The notes under the pieces: model-generated
Database searches by the model: none
The model's input: only the letters and a program-made list of their open reading frames with translations
Told to the model about the DNA's origin: nothing
Part shown: positions 1 through 9,413 of the stretch, piece after piece
Position numbering within the stretch: the stretch's first letter is position 1
Layout of the letters: every line of letters begins with the position of its first letter
Origin: Bacteroidia bacterium
GTDB lineage: Bacteria; Bacteroidota; Bacteroidia; Chitinophagales; Chitinophagaceae
Length of the DNA: 64,000 bases
Direction of reading: 5' to 3'
Assembly: GCA_030426665.1 (NCBI GenBank)
Contig: JAUHYD010000014.1
Coordinates: 1 to 64,000, forward strand
Position numbers and translations under genes: made by a program

Positions 1-1331
1 TATCAGGAACGGCGATACCCGGTGCCACAGATATTACATATGATGCGTTGTCAAGCGGCAACTATACAGTGCGAGTTACGAACAGTGCCGGCTGCTGGGC
101 GGTATCTGCTCCCCTTGCTATAACAGTGAACCCGGCACCTGTAGACGTGATTACAGCATCGGGTCCGCTTACGTTCTGTGATGGTAACAGCGTCACGTTG
201 ACAGCTGCTTCGGGGGCGGGTTATACCTACCAATGGTACAATACGTCAGGTTCAATAGCCGGAGCGACGACGTCAAGTTATACAGCAACAACAACCGAAG
301 ATTACTATGCAGAGATCACGAATAGTGCCGGCTGCATGGCAACATCAGTAACCAGCTCTGTAGTGGTGAATCCATTGCCGGATGTGACCATAACCGCAGG
401 CGGGCAGTTGATATTCTGCGTAGGTGGATTTGTATTGCTTGGTGCCCCTGCAGGCTACAATTATCAGTGGTACAAAGACGGTGGTGCTATATCCGGCGCT
501 ACCAGCATTAACTATGTAGCTACAACGGGTGGCGGTTACCGAGTTCGGGTAACAGATGCCACCACAGGCTGTGCAGATATGACACATGCAGATACGCAGG
601 TTGTAGTAATAACAACACCGACAGTGACGCCAATGACTCCTTCTCGTTTTTGCTGGGGCGGTAGTTCACTGCTATCTACCACGGTATCTTATCTTGGTGG
701 CTCTATTGCCTACCAGTGGTACTTCAACGGTGTAGTGATACCGGGCGCTAACTCAGGTACGTACAATGCAACAGTAGAAGGAGATTATCATTGTGAAATA
801 TCTGTACCTGCCAGCTGCATAGTAGCGACGGCAGATGTTCATGTGGTAGAGTTACCGCTGCCGGATCCGCCGATAACATTTAACGGTACGATATTCCGCA
901 CGGGTAGTTACTTTGTAAGCTACCAGTGGTACAAAGACCTGGTTGCAATACCGGGAGCTATATCGGCAACGACACCAGCTACAGCCAATGGCAACTACAA
1001 GGTAGCAGTTACAGATACGAACGGCTGTCAGTCTGTATCGGCAGTATATGTATTGACAGGATGGAAAGGATCAGGACCGCCAACTTCTGTAACAGACGTG
1101 AACAGTACCGACGTTAAGGTGTATCCGAATCCGGCAAACGATAAAGTGTTTATCGAGTCAATGGTAAGCGTACGTGCGGTTGTTAGTAGTGTTGACGGCA
1201 AGACTTTGCTTGATGTGACCAATGCCAAAGAAATAGATATTCGAAATTTGGCTGATGGTATTTACTTTATTTCGTTGTACAACGAGGCGGGTAAGTCACT
1301 AAAAGTAGAAAAGCTGATAAAGAAACAATAG
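1..1331 (+). CDS. Ig-like repeat surface protein with T9SS sorting domain, 5' truncated
   Basis: The frame is open from the window edge, and residues before the first possible TTG (position 48) continue the same repeat, so the gene starts outside the window. The visible part has about four Ig-like repeats of roughly 80 residues, each with a QWY-K/N-G...GAT motif and ending near an NSAGC- or DTNGC-type Cys motif. The last 75 residues are a type A T9SS sorting domain starting at VKVYPNPANDK and ending in basic residues. Proteins of this kind are exported by Sec, then T9SS, and anchored on the cell surface or released; the ligand is unknown. A strong hairpin terminator follows. Family assignment is firm, biological role is not. 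Confidence 0.85.
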   Translation, partial: SGTAIPGATDITYDALSSGNYTVRVTNSAGCWAVSAPLAITVNPAPVDVITASGPLTFCDGNSVTLTAASGAGYTYQWYNTSGSIAGATTSSYTATTTEDYYAEITNSAGCMATSVTSSVVVNPLPDVTITAGGQLIFCVGGFVLLGAPAGYNYQWYKDGGAISGATSINYVATTGGGYRVRVTDATTGCADMTHADTQVVVITTPTVTPMTPSRFCWGGSSLLSTTVSYLGGSIAYQWYFNGVVIPGANSGTYNATVEGDYHCEISVPASCIVATADVHVVELPLPDPPITFNGTIFRTGSYFVSYQWYKDLVAIPGAISATTPATANGNYKVAVTDTNGCQSVSAVYVLTGWKGSGPPTSVTDVNSTDVKVYPNPANDKVFIESMVSVRAVVSSVDGKTLLDVTNAKEIDIRNLADGIYFISLYNEAGKSLKVEKLIKKQ

Positions 1332-1354
1332 ATATTTTGCGGTTAGCCGCTCAC

Positions 1355-1400
1355 AAATAGCAGACCATTAGACTATTGTCGAAGGTCTGCTATTTTACTT
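1355..1400 (+). terminator. Intrinsic terminator after the Ig-like gene
   Basis: A perfect 12-bp inverted repeat (1355-1366 against 1384-1395, arm AAATAGCAGACC) with a 17-nt loop is followed by TACTTTTT. It lies 24 bp after the stop codon and, being A/T-flanked on both sides, could also stop transcription from the minus-strand gene beyond it. Confidence 0.8.
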
Positions 1401-1617
1401 TTTCCGCCATTATTGGTGTTTCTCGCCAACATTGGTGCGCTATGTTTGTGAAATAGCAAGGAGTGGCAAACTCGAAAATATTTTTAAACAACGGTGAATT
1501 ACACCTAAATAACTCCGACAGCTATTTTCTGCCTAACCGGGCAATGCGCCTGACAATAATTCTCCCAATAGTATTAGATTAACGAACCGGAATCAACTGA
1601 ATGTGTTCCCGGCCAGG

Positions 1618-4044
1618 TTAGAAGTTAAATAGTAGTTTCACGTTTAGCAGTCGTGAAGTGAGTCGATTGGGCACTGCATACTGGTTGCCGGAACTCTGAT
1701 CCTGAATCCATGTGTAGGAGAGCGTATTCTGAATGCTCAGCAAGTTGAACACCTCAAAGCTACCCCAAATACTTTTTATGTTGTTGAAGAAACTATGCGC
1801 ATGATATGTTTTCTTTTCTCCGTTCAACAACAAGGCAGAAAAACCGATGTCTACTCGTTTATAGTCCGGTATACGCAGAATATTCTGATAAAGGTGTCCC
1901 GTTGGTGGTCCGACCGGCAGTCCGGTTGAGTAAAGCATATTGATATGTGCTTTAAAATTCTTGTTATTCGGCAGGTAGTCTTCGAAATACATGCCCAACA
2001 TAAAACGCTGGTCAGTAGGCATAGGGAAGTAATTGTCGTAACCTGCTATAGATGGGCTGTCAACTTTTTGCTCGGCTTTTAGCATGCCAATGCTGACCCA
2101 AGAAGTAGCATCTTTTACGAGGTCGCCATACAGCCGCACTTCGCCACCATATACTCTACCGACTGCATTGTTAGTGCCCATATACCGTATACGTACATTG
2201 TCGTATCGGTAAGGGTCCATATCCCAAAGGCCTTTGTAATACGTTTCGGCAGTAACCTTAAATGGCCGCTCAAACATTTTAAAGTTGTAGTCTGCACCTA
2301 ATACATATTGTATTGACTTCTGAGCCAGCAATTGTTTATTAACACCACCTAATGGGTCCCGCATCTCCCTGTAAAAAGGAGGCTGCACATACTTGCCGAC
2401 AGAGAGTTTAATAACAATATCTCTATTAGCAGAGCGTGGCCGGTAGGCAGTTTGAACTCGGGGACTTAGAATAAACTCATCGTTCAGAAAACTATGATTG
2501 AAGCGAAGACCGGCCGTGACGGAAAGTCTGTCAGAATCGAATCTGATATAATCTTGCACAAAGCCGCTTACCCGCATATAGTTAAAAGTTGCCGCTGAAT
2601 TGTAAAAACGTGCGACATTTAATTCAGTTGCAGAGTAGGGTTGTGAAAAAGCTGCGGAGTCTCTGCGTTCCCATTCGTGCAGTTGGTCTGCTATGTTGGT
2701 TATACTAGTGTTTGCACCAAACTGTAAGAGGTGTTTTTTGGCATCGTAGCTGCCGCGCATTCCTATATTGTTAACATTGATGTTCAGATAGTTACGGGCA
2801 AATCTATGTATACCGCCTGCCCCGAGGTAGGTCTTTATCTGACCGAAGTCGCGCTTGCCCAAATCTGTTTCTAACTCGCCCAGAAGGTATGCACCGTTTA
2901 TGTCGTAGGTTTCGTATTCATTAGTAGTAAAAGCAGAAGCCAGGAACTTGACCCGCAGGCGAGAGTCGATTTTATGCCAGCTTGCCGAAAGTCCGCCGAA
3001 TTTTGAATCAAACTGATCAAACTCTCCGCCGTCATAAAAGATATTGAGCTGGTAAGCCTGGTTAAGTACACCAAAGCTGGAAGTAGCCTGTTCCGGAAAA
3101 AATGTAAAACGGTTGCGTGCGTAGTTGCCAATCGCCTCTAAGTCCCAATTTTTGCCAAGTTTGTAAGTGAGTAAAGCCTGTACATCTGTAAACGAAGGAT
3201 TGTATATTCCCTTTGTAGGTTGTGAGCGCAGCAGATATTGATTGCTTTTCTGACGGGCACCGAATAAGTAGGTAAACCGCTGGTTTTTTGAAGCCCCTTC
3301 CAGGTGTAAGCCACTCTCTAAGAGGCTGGAATAGAAAGAACCCCCGAATGTCTTGGGCTTTTTGTACGTAACATCAAGCACGCTGCTCATCTTATCTCCG
3401 TACTTGGACTGAAATCCGCCTACTGAAAAGCTCAAGTTGGAGACCAGGTTCGAGTTGATAAAACTAAGTCCTTCCTGCTGCCCCGTTCTTACCAGAAAAG
3501 GGCGGTATATCTGAAAGTCATTGACATACACCAGATTCTCATCGAAGTTGCCTCCGCGGACACTATACTGTGTAGTGAGTTCATTATTGCCACCAACAGC
3601 AAGCTTAATTAGCCCCTCAACACCGCCTATTACGCTCGGCATATATAAGGCCTTGCTCACGTCGATATAAACGGAGCCGGCTTCTTCTCTTTTTCGTTGG
3701 TCTTTAATTACAAATTCCTTTAAGACAGTTGCTTTGTGGGTTTCTAGTTTCACATCTACTGTTCTGGTTGTACCAGTTGCAAGGCGTAGTTTTCTATGTG
3801 CAGCTACGTGTCCGGTAGAGTAGTAAACAATAGATACCTCTTTCTCTGCAGGTATTTCTAACCAGTAATAGCCTTTTTTATCGGTATAGGTACCCATGCC
3901 GGTTGCTTCATCGGCTACCAATGCCTGGTCAACCGGATGATCCCGGTCGTCCTTTACAACTCCTGAAACGTATGCCTTCTGACCGTAGGCAATCGGGATG
4001 GAGAGTATAAGTAATAGAAATAAGAGTGCATTTTTTCGAAGCAT
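1618..4044 (-). CDS. TonB-dependent receptor with carboxypeptidase-regulatory N-terminal domain
   Basis: 808 residues. A signal peptide (LLFLLLILSIPIAYGQ) is followed by a CarboxypepD_reg-like beta-sandwich (about residues 24-110, starting VSGVVKDDRDHPV), a plug domain (about 115-240, with the VRGGNFDENLVYVNDF segment) and a C-terminal 22-strand-type barrel ending in Phe (LLFNF). Proteins of this family import ligands through the outer membrane with energy from TonB-ExbBD. No SusD partner is adjacent, so a carbohydrate substrate cannot be inferred; siderophore, vitamin or other substrates are equally possible. It precedes rpe with a 37-bp gap in the same orientation but is unlikely to be functionally linked. 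Confidence 0.88.
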   Translation of the reverse strand: MLRKNALLFLLLILSIPIAYGQKAYVSGVVKDDRDHPVDQALVADEATGMGTYTDKKGYYWLEIPAEKEVSIVYYSTGHVAAHRKLRLATGTTRTVDVKLETHKATVLKEFVIKDQRKREEAGSVYIDVSKALYMPSVIGGVEGLIKLAVGGNNELTTQYSVRGGNFDENLVYVNDFQIYRPFLVRTGQQEGLSFINSNLVSNLSFSVGGFQSKYGDKMSSVLDVTYKKPKTFGGSFYSSLLESGLHLEGASKNQRFTYLFGARQKSNQYLLRSQPTKGIYNPSFTDVQALLTYKLGKNWDLEAIGNYARNRFTFFPEQATSSFGVLNQAYQLNIFYDGGEFDQFDSKFGGLSASWHKIDSRLRVKFLASAFTTNEYETYDINGAYLLGELETDLGKRDFGQIKTYLGAGGIHRFARNYLNINVNNIGMRGSYDAKKHLLQFGANTSITNIADQLHEWERRDSAAFSQPYSATELNVARFYNSAATFNYMRVSGFVQDYIRFDSDRLSVTAGLRFNHSFLNDEFILSPRVQTAYRPRSANRDIVIKLSVGKYVQPPFYREMRDPLGGVNKQLLAQKSIQYVLGADYNFKMFERPFKVTAETYYKGLWDMDPYRYDNVRIRYMGTNNAVGRVYGGEVRLYGDLVKDATSWVSIGMLKAEQKVDSPSIAGYDNYFPMPTDQRFMLGMYFEDYLPNNKNFKAHINMLYSTGLPVGPPTGHLYQNILRIPDYKRVDIGFSALLLNGEKKTYHAHSFFNNIKSIWGSFEVFNLLSIQNTLSYTWIQDQSSGNQYAVPNRLTSRLLNVKLLFNF

Positions 4045-4081
4045 AACGAGTATGAGCCTATATAACGCAATGAAAATAAGA

Positions 4082-4735
4082 TTATTTCCCTGTCTGCTTC
4101 AGTTTTTTAATTGTGTCTTGTGGGTCGGTTGCAGAAAACACAGTATTTCCGGCAACAAGAACGTCGGCGCCGGCTGCAATAATGTCTGCCGCATTGTTGA
4201 GTGTTACACCGCCGTCTATTTCTATCAGCGTACTTGCACCCTTTCCAAGGATAAGTTCCTTTGCTTGTCGTATTTTGTCAAATGTAAGAGGCAGGAACTT
4301 TTGTCCGCCAAAGCCCGGATTGATACTCATTACCAGCAGCAAGTCTATCTCGTGAATGATATCCTTTACCATTTCAACGGGTGTATGCGGGTTAATAGCC
4401 AGGCCCGCCTTCATGCCTAATGCCTTGATAGTGGTCAGTGTACGATGCAGGTGATAGCCGGTTTCGTAATGCACAGTCAGATAGTCAGCGCCAGCATCCC
4501 TGAAATCTTCCAGATACCGCTGAGGTTCCTCAACCATAAGGTGAACATCAAAGGTCTTTTTGGCCAATCGCTTCATCTGCTTAATGATAGGCATGCCATA
4601 GCTGATGTTGGGGACAAATATACCGTCCATTACATCGAGGTGAAACCAATCTGCTTCACTGTTATTAATCATTTCTATTTCTTCTCCTAACTTCAGGAAA
4701 TCGGCAGAAAGCATAGATGGAGCAATAATTGGCAT
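4082..4735 (-). CDS. rpe: Ribulose-phosphate 3-epimerase
   Basis: 217 residues from the ATG at 4735; an upstream in-frame start would add 20 residues not typical of the family. It interconverts ribulose 5-phosphate and xylulose 5-phosphate in the pentose phosphate pathway, in the cytosol. Visible motifs of the TIM barrel are IAPSMLSADF at the N-terminus, the metal-binding HLDVMDG and FDVHLMVE, SINPGFGGQKF, the catalytic EIDGGV, and the phosphate-binding AGADVLVAGNTVF near the C-terminus. Length matches the family. It sits between the TonB receptor and a TPR lipoprotein. Confidence 0.96.
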   Translation of the reverse strand: MPIIAPSMLSADFLKLGEEIEMINNSEADWFHLDVMDGIFVPNISYGMPIIKQMKRLAKKTFDVHLMVEEPQRYLEDFRDAGADYLTVHYETGYHLHRTLTTIKALGMKAGLAINPHTPVEMVKDIIHEIDLLLVMSINPGFGGQKFLPLTFDKIRQAKELILGKGASTLIEIDGGVTLNNAADIIAAGADVLVAGNTVFSATDPQDTIKKLKQTGK

Positions 4736-4817
4736 TGTATCTTTTTTTAAGTAGTTATCAAAATTTGGTTTAAGGTGTGACCATCGAAACAGCACACCAT
4801 ATTCAATTCCTTCCTGA

Positions 4818-5846
4818 TCATAATTTTACTCTCAGTCGGGTCAGGGCTTCTTTAGGCTTGTCGTAATTTTTGTCGAGCTTCAGTGCCATTTTGTAATCCG
4901 CAATGGCATTCCCGATACTGTCCATCATCTCGCTGCATAGTCCCCGGTTGAAGTACGCAGCAGGGTTGGTAGGGTCAGTACGAATAGCCATGTTATATTG
5001 TCGCCATGACTTTTGGGTGGAGTCTTCCTGCATTAAGATGTAGCCCATATTGAAGTACGCATCGGTATATTGCCTGTCTGCCAATATACACTTCCTGTAT
5101 GCTTCTTTTGCACGAGCAAAGTCGTTATTGTCTTGGTAGAACACGCCTTTAGCAAAGACGGGGAATACATTTGTAGTATCCATATCGTATGCATTCTGCA
5201 GATATTGGAGGGCAATCGGATTTTTTTGTGCACTGTACATAATACCCAATTGCACAACTGCATCTCTGTAGTCCGGTGCTACCTGTACTGAGGTGAGGAA
5301 ATTAGAAATAGATTTCGCAGTATCCTTCATGTCCTTGTAAATCATTCCTTTCAGAAAGTATGCTTCGGGGTCATACACATTCTTACGCAGCACAATATTT
5401 ATTTCCGCAAAGGCTTTGCCGTAATCCTGAAGATATAAGAAAAGCTTTGCGATTTTCAGGTGTGCTTTTCGGTCATCGGGTTGTTTCTCAATTGCTTTTT
5501 GAATCCAGTCTATAGCCCCGTTCAGGTCTTTGCTTTCAAAAAGGATGTCGCCAACCGCACTATAGTAGGAGGCATTGTTGGTATCGAGAGATGAAGCCTT
5601 TTTGAAGTCTTTGATAGCCAGGCTATCCTGCCTAAGTTTTTGTAAAATGACACCCCGGTCGTAATAGAGCGCGGCGTTGTCAGGCGATTTGGCAATTTCC
5701 TGCGTAACAGTTCTCAGTGCCGGCTCTTGCATGAAAACTTCGTTTTCGAGCCCGGAATTCACAGGTTTATCGTCTGTATTATTACAGCCAACAGTAAAAA
5801 TAGCGCCGATTAAAAACGGAAAAAGCGCAATCCATACGTTTTTCAT
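4818..5846 (-). CDS. TPR-repeat lipoprotein
   Basis: 342 residues. The N-terminus is a lipoprotein signal with the cysteine in TVGCNN (Cys21), so the protein is probably anchored in a membrane facing the periplasm. From about residue 45 to the end there are roughly eight TPR units with the usual A/Y/G spacing (for example AAYFNRGLCSEMMDSIGNAI), which generally mediate protein-protein contacts. It lies upstream of rpe in the same direction with an 82-bp gap. The binding partner cannot be told from sequence. Related TPR lipoproteins are common in Bacteroidota envelope assembly. Confidence 0.8.
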   Translation of the reverse strand: MKNVWIALFPFLIGAIFTVGCNNTDDKPVNSGLENEVFMQEPALRTVTQEIAKSPDNAALYYDRGVILQKLRQDSLAIKDFKKASSLDTNNASYYSAVGDILFESKDLNGAIDWIQKAIEKQPDDRKAHLKIAKLFLYLQDYGKAFAEINIVLRKNVYDPEAYFLKGMIYKDMKDTAKSISNFLTSVQVAPDYRDAVVQLGIMYSAQKNPIALQYLQNAYDMDTTNVFPVFAKGVFYQDNNDFARAKEAYRKCILADRQYTDAYFNMGYILMQEDSTQKSWRQYNMAIRTDPTNPAAYFNRGLCSEMMDSIGNAIADYKMALKLDKNYDKPKEALTRLRVKL

Positions 5847-5933
5847 GGGGTAAAATTACTAAAACGAACAATGAGTATCGGAACAAATCGAAAATAACTG
5901 ACACACAAGTGCGAATCAGGTCACACAGAAAGA

Positions 5934-6722
5934 CTATTTGCCATTAATGAAGAGTTCTAATGCCGATACCATTGAGGGGGCATTTGGTGCCGGTGCTTTG
6001 ATATCCAACCTCATACCATTGTCCTCAACTGCTTTGGAGGTTGTAGGGCCGAAAGCGCCTATCATTGTTCCGTTTTGTTTGAATTTCGGGTCGTGGTCAA
6101 ACAGAGTACGTACACTGAACGGGCTAAAGAACACAATCAGGTCATAACCGTCTTTCATTACATCTTTGATATCGTTAGACACCATTCTGTACAGAGTAGC
6201 ATCGGCGTATTCGATATTTTGTTTTGCCAGATGTAACGCGATATCATTCTTCCCGTTGTCTGACACCGGTAAAATGTACTTTTCGTTTTTGTGTTTGGTA
6301 ATGATTTCTTTAAGACCTCCCATACTGCCATCGGCAGAGAAAAATACTTTTCGCTTGCGGTACAGAATAAATTTTTGGAGATAAAGAGCAACCGCCTCTG
6401 CAACGCAGAAATACTTCATATCCTGTGACACCTTAACTTTTAGCTCTTCACAAATGCGAAAAAAGTGGTCAACAGCATAGCGGCTGGTAAATATTATGGC
6501 CGTAAAGTCAGGTATATTGATTCGTTGTTTACGAAACTCTTTCCCACTAATACCCTCGACCCGTATAAACGGATGAAAGTCTAGTTGAAGATTATATTTT
6601 TTTGCGAGGTCGAAGTAAGGGGATTTATCTGTTTCCGGACGTGGTTGCGTAATCAAAATACGGCTGACCTTCACTTCCTTTTTCTCAGTACCCTTTTTTG
6701 GTGAACGAGCAACTTTGGCCAT
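5934..6722 (-). CDS. hemD: Uroporphyrinogen-III synthase (HemD-like)
   Basis: 262 residues from the ATG at 6722; the TTG two codons upstream is a less likely start. The protein has the two-lobed HemD layout: RILITQPRP at the N-terminus, AIIFTSRYAVDHFF, YILPVSDNGKNDIA, DLIVFFSPFSVRTLF, and GAFGPTTSKAVEDNG near the C-terminus. The family cyclises hydroxymethylbilane to uroporphyrinogen III in heme synthesis. A lysine-rich extension of about 20 residues precedes the first lobe, as often seen in Bacteroidota members. The next upstream gene on this strand is DUF4271, a neighbour of hemD in many Bacteroidota, which supports the call. Confidence 0.88.
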   Translation of the reverse strand: MAKVARSPKKGTEKKEVKVSRILITQPRPETDKSPYFDLAKKYNLQLDFHPFIRVEGISGKEFRKQRINIPDFTAIIFTSRYAVDHFFRICEELKVKVSQDMKYFCVAEAVALYLQKFILYRKRKVFFSADGSMGGLKEIITKHKNEKYILPVSDNGKNDIALHLAKQNIEYADATLYRMVSNDIKDVMKDGYDLIVFFSPFSVRTLFDHDPKFKQNGTMIGAFGPTTSKAVEDNGMRLDIKAPAPNAPSMVSALELFINGK

Positions 6723-6784
6723 ATGCAAGGATTATCGGGGTTTTTTTTCGGAATACTCAATCAGTGTAATACAAATACAATAAA

Positions 6785-7660
6785 TCAATAAAACATTAAA
6801 CCTTTAACTAATAATTTCATAAGTACTGCCAATGGCAGCAATTCCGAGGCGCAAAGGTACATAAAAAAATGAAATTTGCTGTATTGGAAGAACGAGCCGA
6901 ATACCTGCCACGACCGAAAGTATCTATTGATAAGTAATACGCCGGATGTGATGAAAGAGATAATAACCACCGGTTGTATCCAGTTGTGCCCACCAAATGC
7001 AAGTACGATAATAAACGGAACCAATGTAATAGCAAGCACTTTATTGATGAGGAATACATTGAATAAATAGTGCTCTGTAATGCCCTCTACCCGGAATGCC
7101 CATCCACTGAATCGCACGGTTGCGTACTTTGCTACATAAATAAGGCCGGTACCGGCAATAAGCATAAATATAAGTAGCCAGGTGGGTAATACCCCTGATG
7201 GCATCGGTGTGTAATACCGAACTACATAAAACATATAGGCCCCGCCGGCAAAGGCAAAAAATACATTCATCAGGAAGTTTGACAGCCCGGCGCTTTGCAG
7301 TTGTTCCTTCAGCTGTCGGTTGCTGAGTGTGGGGTTCCAGAATGCCCTCCATAGATTGACAAAATATTTAGTGTCCATGTAACGAATAACCCCCAGCAGG
7401 AAACACATAAACAATAGCAGGTAAAAAGCCATTGTTTGCGGTACCATTACGTGAGGAGACTGAATGTCATTGACGACAAATGTGCTGGCCAGCATAGGGT
7501 GATCTGCCAGCATGCTGTCTGCAAATTGTGTGGCGGTCTCATTCAGAATACTATCATTAGCTACCAGAGTGTCAATGCCGTACTGCCGGGCAACAAAAGA
7601 TTGCGCCCTGACGGTTGACCCGGAATAAAAAACGATAAGAAAAATGAATAGCCACCTCAT
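6785..7660 (-). CDS. DUF4271 integral membrane protein
   Basis: 291 residues with an N-terminal signal (LFIFLIVFYSGSTVRAQ), a short periplasmic stretch, then about six hydrophobic helices from residue 75 onward (TMAFYLLLFMCFLLGVI, LLIFMLIAGTGLIYVA, VLAITLVPFIIVLAFGG and others). The family has no established function, but it is habitually encoded next to hemD in Bacteroidota, as here (62-bp gap, same strand). A perfect -7 box lies 8 nt before the ATG. Confidence 0.8.
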   Translation of the reverse strand: MRWLFIFLIVFYSGSTVRAQSFVARQYGIDTLVANDSILNETATQFADSMLADHPMLASTFVVNDIQSPHVMVPQTMAFYLLLFMCFLLGVIRYMDTKYFVNLWRAFWNPTLSNRQLKEQLQSAGLSNFLMNVFFAFAGGAYMFYVVRYYTPMPSGVLPTWLLIFMLIAGTGLIYVAKYATVRFSGWAFRVEGITEHYLFNVFLINKVLAITLVPFIIVLAFGGHNWIQPVVIISFITSGVLLINRYFRSWQVFGSFFQYSKFHFFMYLCASELLPLAVLMKLLVKGLMFY

Positions 7661-7668
7661 GCAGGCTG

Positions 7669-7676
7669 CAAAATTA
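7669..7676 (-). promoter_or_regulatory. Candidate promoter -7 box for DUF4271–hemD
   Basis: On the minus strand this reads TAATTTTG followed by C, a perfect TAnnTTTGY match to the Bacteroidota housekeeping -7 element. It ends 8 nt before the ATG at 7660, so the mRNA would have almost no leader. No convincing -33 TTTG is seen. Confidence 0.5.
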
Positions 7677-7765
7677 GCAGTAATACATTGCCCAATGCAA
7701 AAGGAACAGGTAATTTATTTTATATTTTTCCACCTACGATGTGTATATCGTATTATTTAGTGTGG

Positions 7766-8296
7766 TTAGAGCCGCTTGGCTACCAACCCTAAAAAGTCAT
7801 TCAGGTGTTCCCGTTGCTTTTTCTTACACTTCTCAGTAAGCTCGGCCTTCATATTGTCGAGGTTTTCTTTTACGTCGCCGGGGCGTTCTTTCCGAAACTG
7901 AAAAGCGATGGCCGTCGCCCAGTAGTTTTTAAATTCGCTCTGAACAAATTTGTCATCGCAGTAGAGGAATTCCATTATGTCATCAGGTCTTTGGTCGAGG
8001 AGTGTGTAACATCTCGGAAATAACATCATAGCCAGGTCTGCGTCGGCATAGATAAACATCTTAGATACCAGCAACATATAAAAAGGTCGGACGGTATCAT
8101 TTTTTGTCAGCATGCTGTCAGCTATTCTGGCGGTGGAGTCATCGGCCGTGGCCTTAACTGTTTCATTATAGTAATCTTTAGCACCCTGATGCACTTTAGG
8201 GTCCTCCAGATAATTGTCTATTGACCCCAAAGATTGCGCAGTGGCATGCGACAGCGATACAGCAATGAGCACTGTAATAAAAAAGATTCTCTTCAT
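7766..8296 (-). CDS. Secreted protein of unknown function
   Basis: 176 residues with a clean signal peptide (FFITVLIAVSLSHATAQ, cleavage expected after residue 21). The mature part is mostly helical by composition, with conserved-looking aromatic residues and a Lys/Glu-rich C-terminus. I do not recognise a family. It lies 22 bp downstream of the enoyl-CoA hydratase gene in the same orientation, so the two are probably co-transcribed; no functional link is evident. Confidence 0.7.
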   Translation of the reverse strand: MKRIFFITVLIAVSLSHATAQSLGSIDNYLEDPKVHQGAKDYYNETVKATADDSTARIADSMLTKNDTVRPFYMLLVSKMFIYADADLAMMLFPRCYTLLDQRPDDIMEFLYCDDKFVQSEFKNYWATAIAFQFRKERPGDVKENLDNMKAELTEKCKKKQREHLNDFLGLVAKRL

Positions 8297-8318
8297 TAGT
8301 TACTTATTTAGGCAAATA

Positions 8319-9095
8319 CTACTTGCCTTTGAATACCGGTTTCCGCTTTTCGAGGAACGCCTGAACACCTTCTCTGAAGTCATCGGTAGTGCCGGCAATG
8401 ACCTGCGTTTGTTTTTCCAGCTCCAACTGCCCTTCCAGATTGTTATTAAATGTTCTGTTGAGTAGGCGTTTGGTAAGTCCGATTCCTTTAGTGGGCATCT
8501 GAGCGAGGTTCATTGCCATAGCTTTGGCTGCAGCTTCGAATTCCTCATCGGGGAAGCATTTATATATCATGCCCATAGCCACGGCTTCCGGGGCTTTCAC
8601 TTTGTCGCCTGTCATCATAAGTGCGGCGGCACGCTGCAACCCAACTAAGCGCGGCAGAAAGTAAGTGCCACCACTGTCGGGTATCAATCCTATTTTGCTG
8701 AACGCCTGAATAAAAGATGCACTCTCCGAAGCCAGCACTATATCACAGGCCAGCGCGATGTTGGCACCGGCACCTGCCGCCACTCCGTTGACGGCTGCTA
8801 TAACGGGTTTTTCTACGTTCCTTATTCTGCGGATGGTTGCATTATAGTGCTCCCGTACCAAAACTTCAAATTCTTCCGGGCTGGGATTTGTAGCTTCTGC
8901 CAGGTCCTGTCCGGAGCAAAATCCTTTTCCGGCACCGGTCAGGTACAGGCATCGTACTGCATCGTCTTCGGCGCAGTTATCGAGGGCTGCTTGCAGCTCC
9001 ATAGCCATGTCGTGGTTAAAACTATTATACTTGTCGGGGCGATTGAGGGTGATAAACCCTACTCCATTCTCTTTGTTCAGTAATACCGTTGCCAT
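8319..9095 (-). CDS. Enoyl-CoA hydratase/isomerase, PaaG-like
   Basis: 258 residues, a single crotonase domain. The oxyanion-hole segments are visible as GKGFCSGQDLAE (about residues 56-67) and AAGAGANIALACDIV (about 105-119). The second catalytic position is IPDSGGTYFLP, with Asp rather than the Glu of classical hydratases, as in PaaG/1,2-epoxyphenylacetyl-CoA isomerase and some other isomerases. The reaction is therefore on an acyl-CoA double bond or epoxide; the exact substrate is uncertain because no other phenylacetate genes are in the window. The expected redox partner for acyl-CoA oxidation, EtfBA, is encoded at 45-47 kb. Confidence 0.85.
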   Translation of the reverse strand: MATVLLNKENGVGFITLNRPDKYNSFNHDMAMELQAALDNCAEDDAVRCLYLTGAGKGFCSGQDLAEATNPSPEEFEVLVREHYNATIRRIRNVEKPVIAAVNGVAAGAGANIALACDIVLASESASFIQAFSKIGLIPDSGGTYFLPRLVGLQRAAALMMTGDKVKAPEAVAMGMIYKCFPDEEFEAAAKAMAMNLAQMPTKGIGLTKRLLNRTFNNNLEGQLELEKQTQVIAGTTDDFREGVQAFLEKRKPVFKGK

Positions 9096-9413
9096 AATTC
9101 AAAGGTAATGAAATAGTAGTTTGTGCGAGGAGCTACGGTGCAAATGTTTCTGACATTTTTCCAATTTTATGCGTCTCTTTCCGGTGTCGGAATATTGATG
9201 TGATTATTGCTGGTAAAGGGATTAGGGTGTTTATATTTCAGGGTTTTTCGGCTTCCGTTTTTCATTGTATCGATAAGGGTGCTACGAATCTCAGGTATAA
9301 ATACACCCGAGCTAATTGTATTTTTTTGAGAATCAATTAACATTGTATGGTATAATATTGTTCAGCAAACAGGGAGTCCTGCATTCTTTTCCGCCGTCCT
9401 AAAATATTCAGGA
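9096..9413. other. Divergent intergenic region, about 320 bp
   Basis: This lies between the minus-strand crotonase gene and a plus-strand small gene. Besides the crotonase -7 box, I see a TATAAT at 9351-9356 with TTGAGA 19 bp upstream, which may serve the plus-strand gene but is not the Bacteroidota-type element. No ORF, RNA gene or repeat was recognised. Confidence 0.5.
9100..9107 (-). promoter_or_regulatory. Candidate promoter -7 box for the crotonase gene
   Basis: The minus strand reads TACCTTTG, then AATT, then the ATG at 9095. With the usual -7 to start spacing, transcription would begin at or within a few bases of the start codon. Confidence 0.5.

Noticed and set aside
9326-9356. sigma70-like TTGAGA–TATAAT promoter
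   Set aside because: Spacing is 19 bp and the Bacteroidota housekeeping sigma factor prefers TAnnTTTG; retained only as a remark in the intergenic entry.
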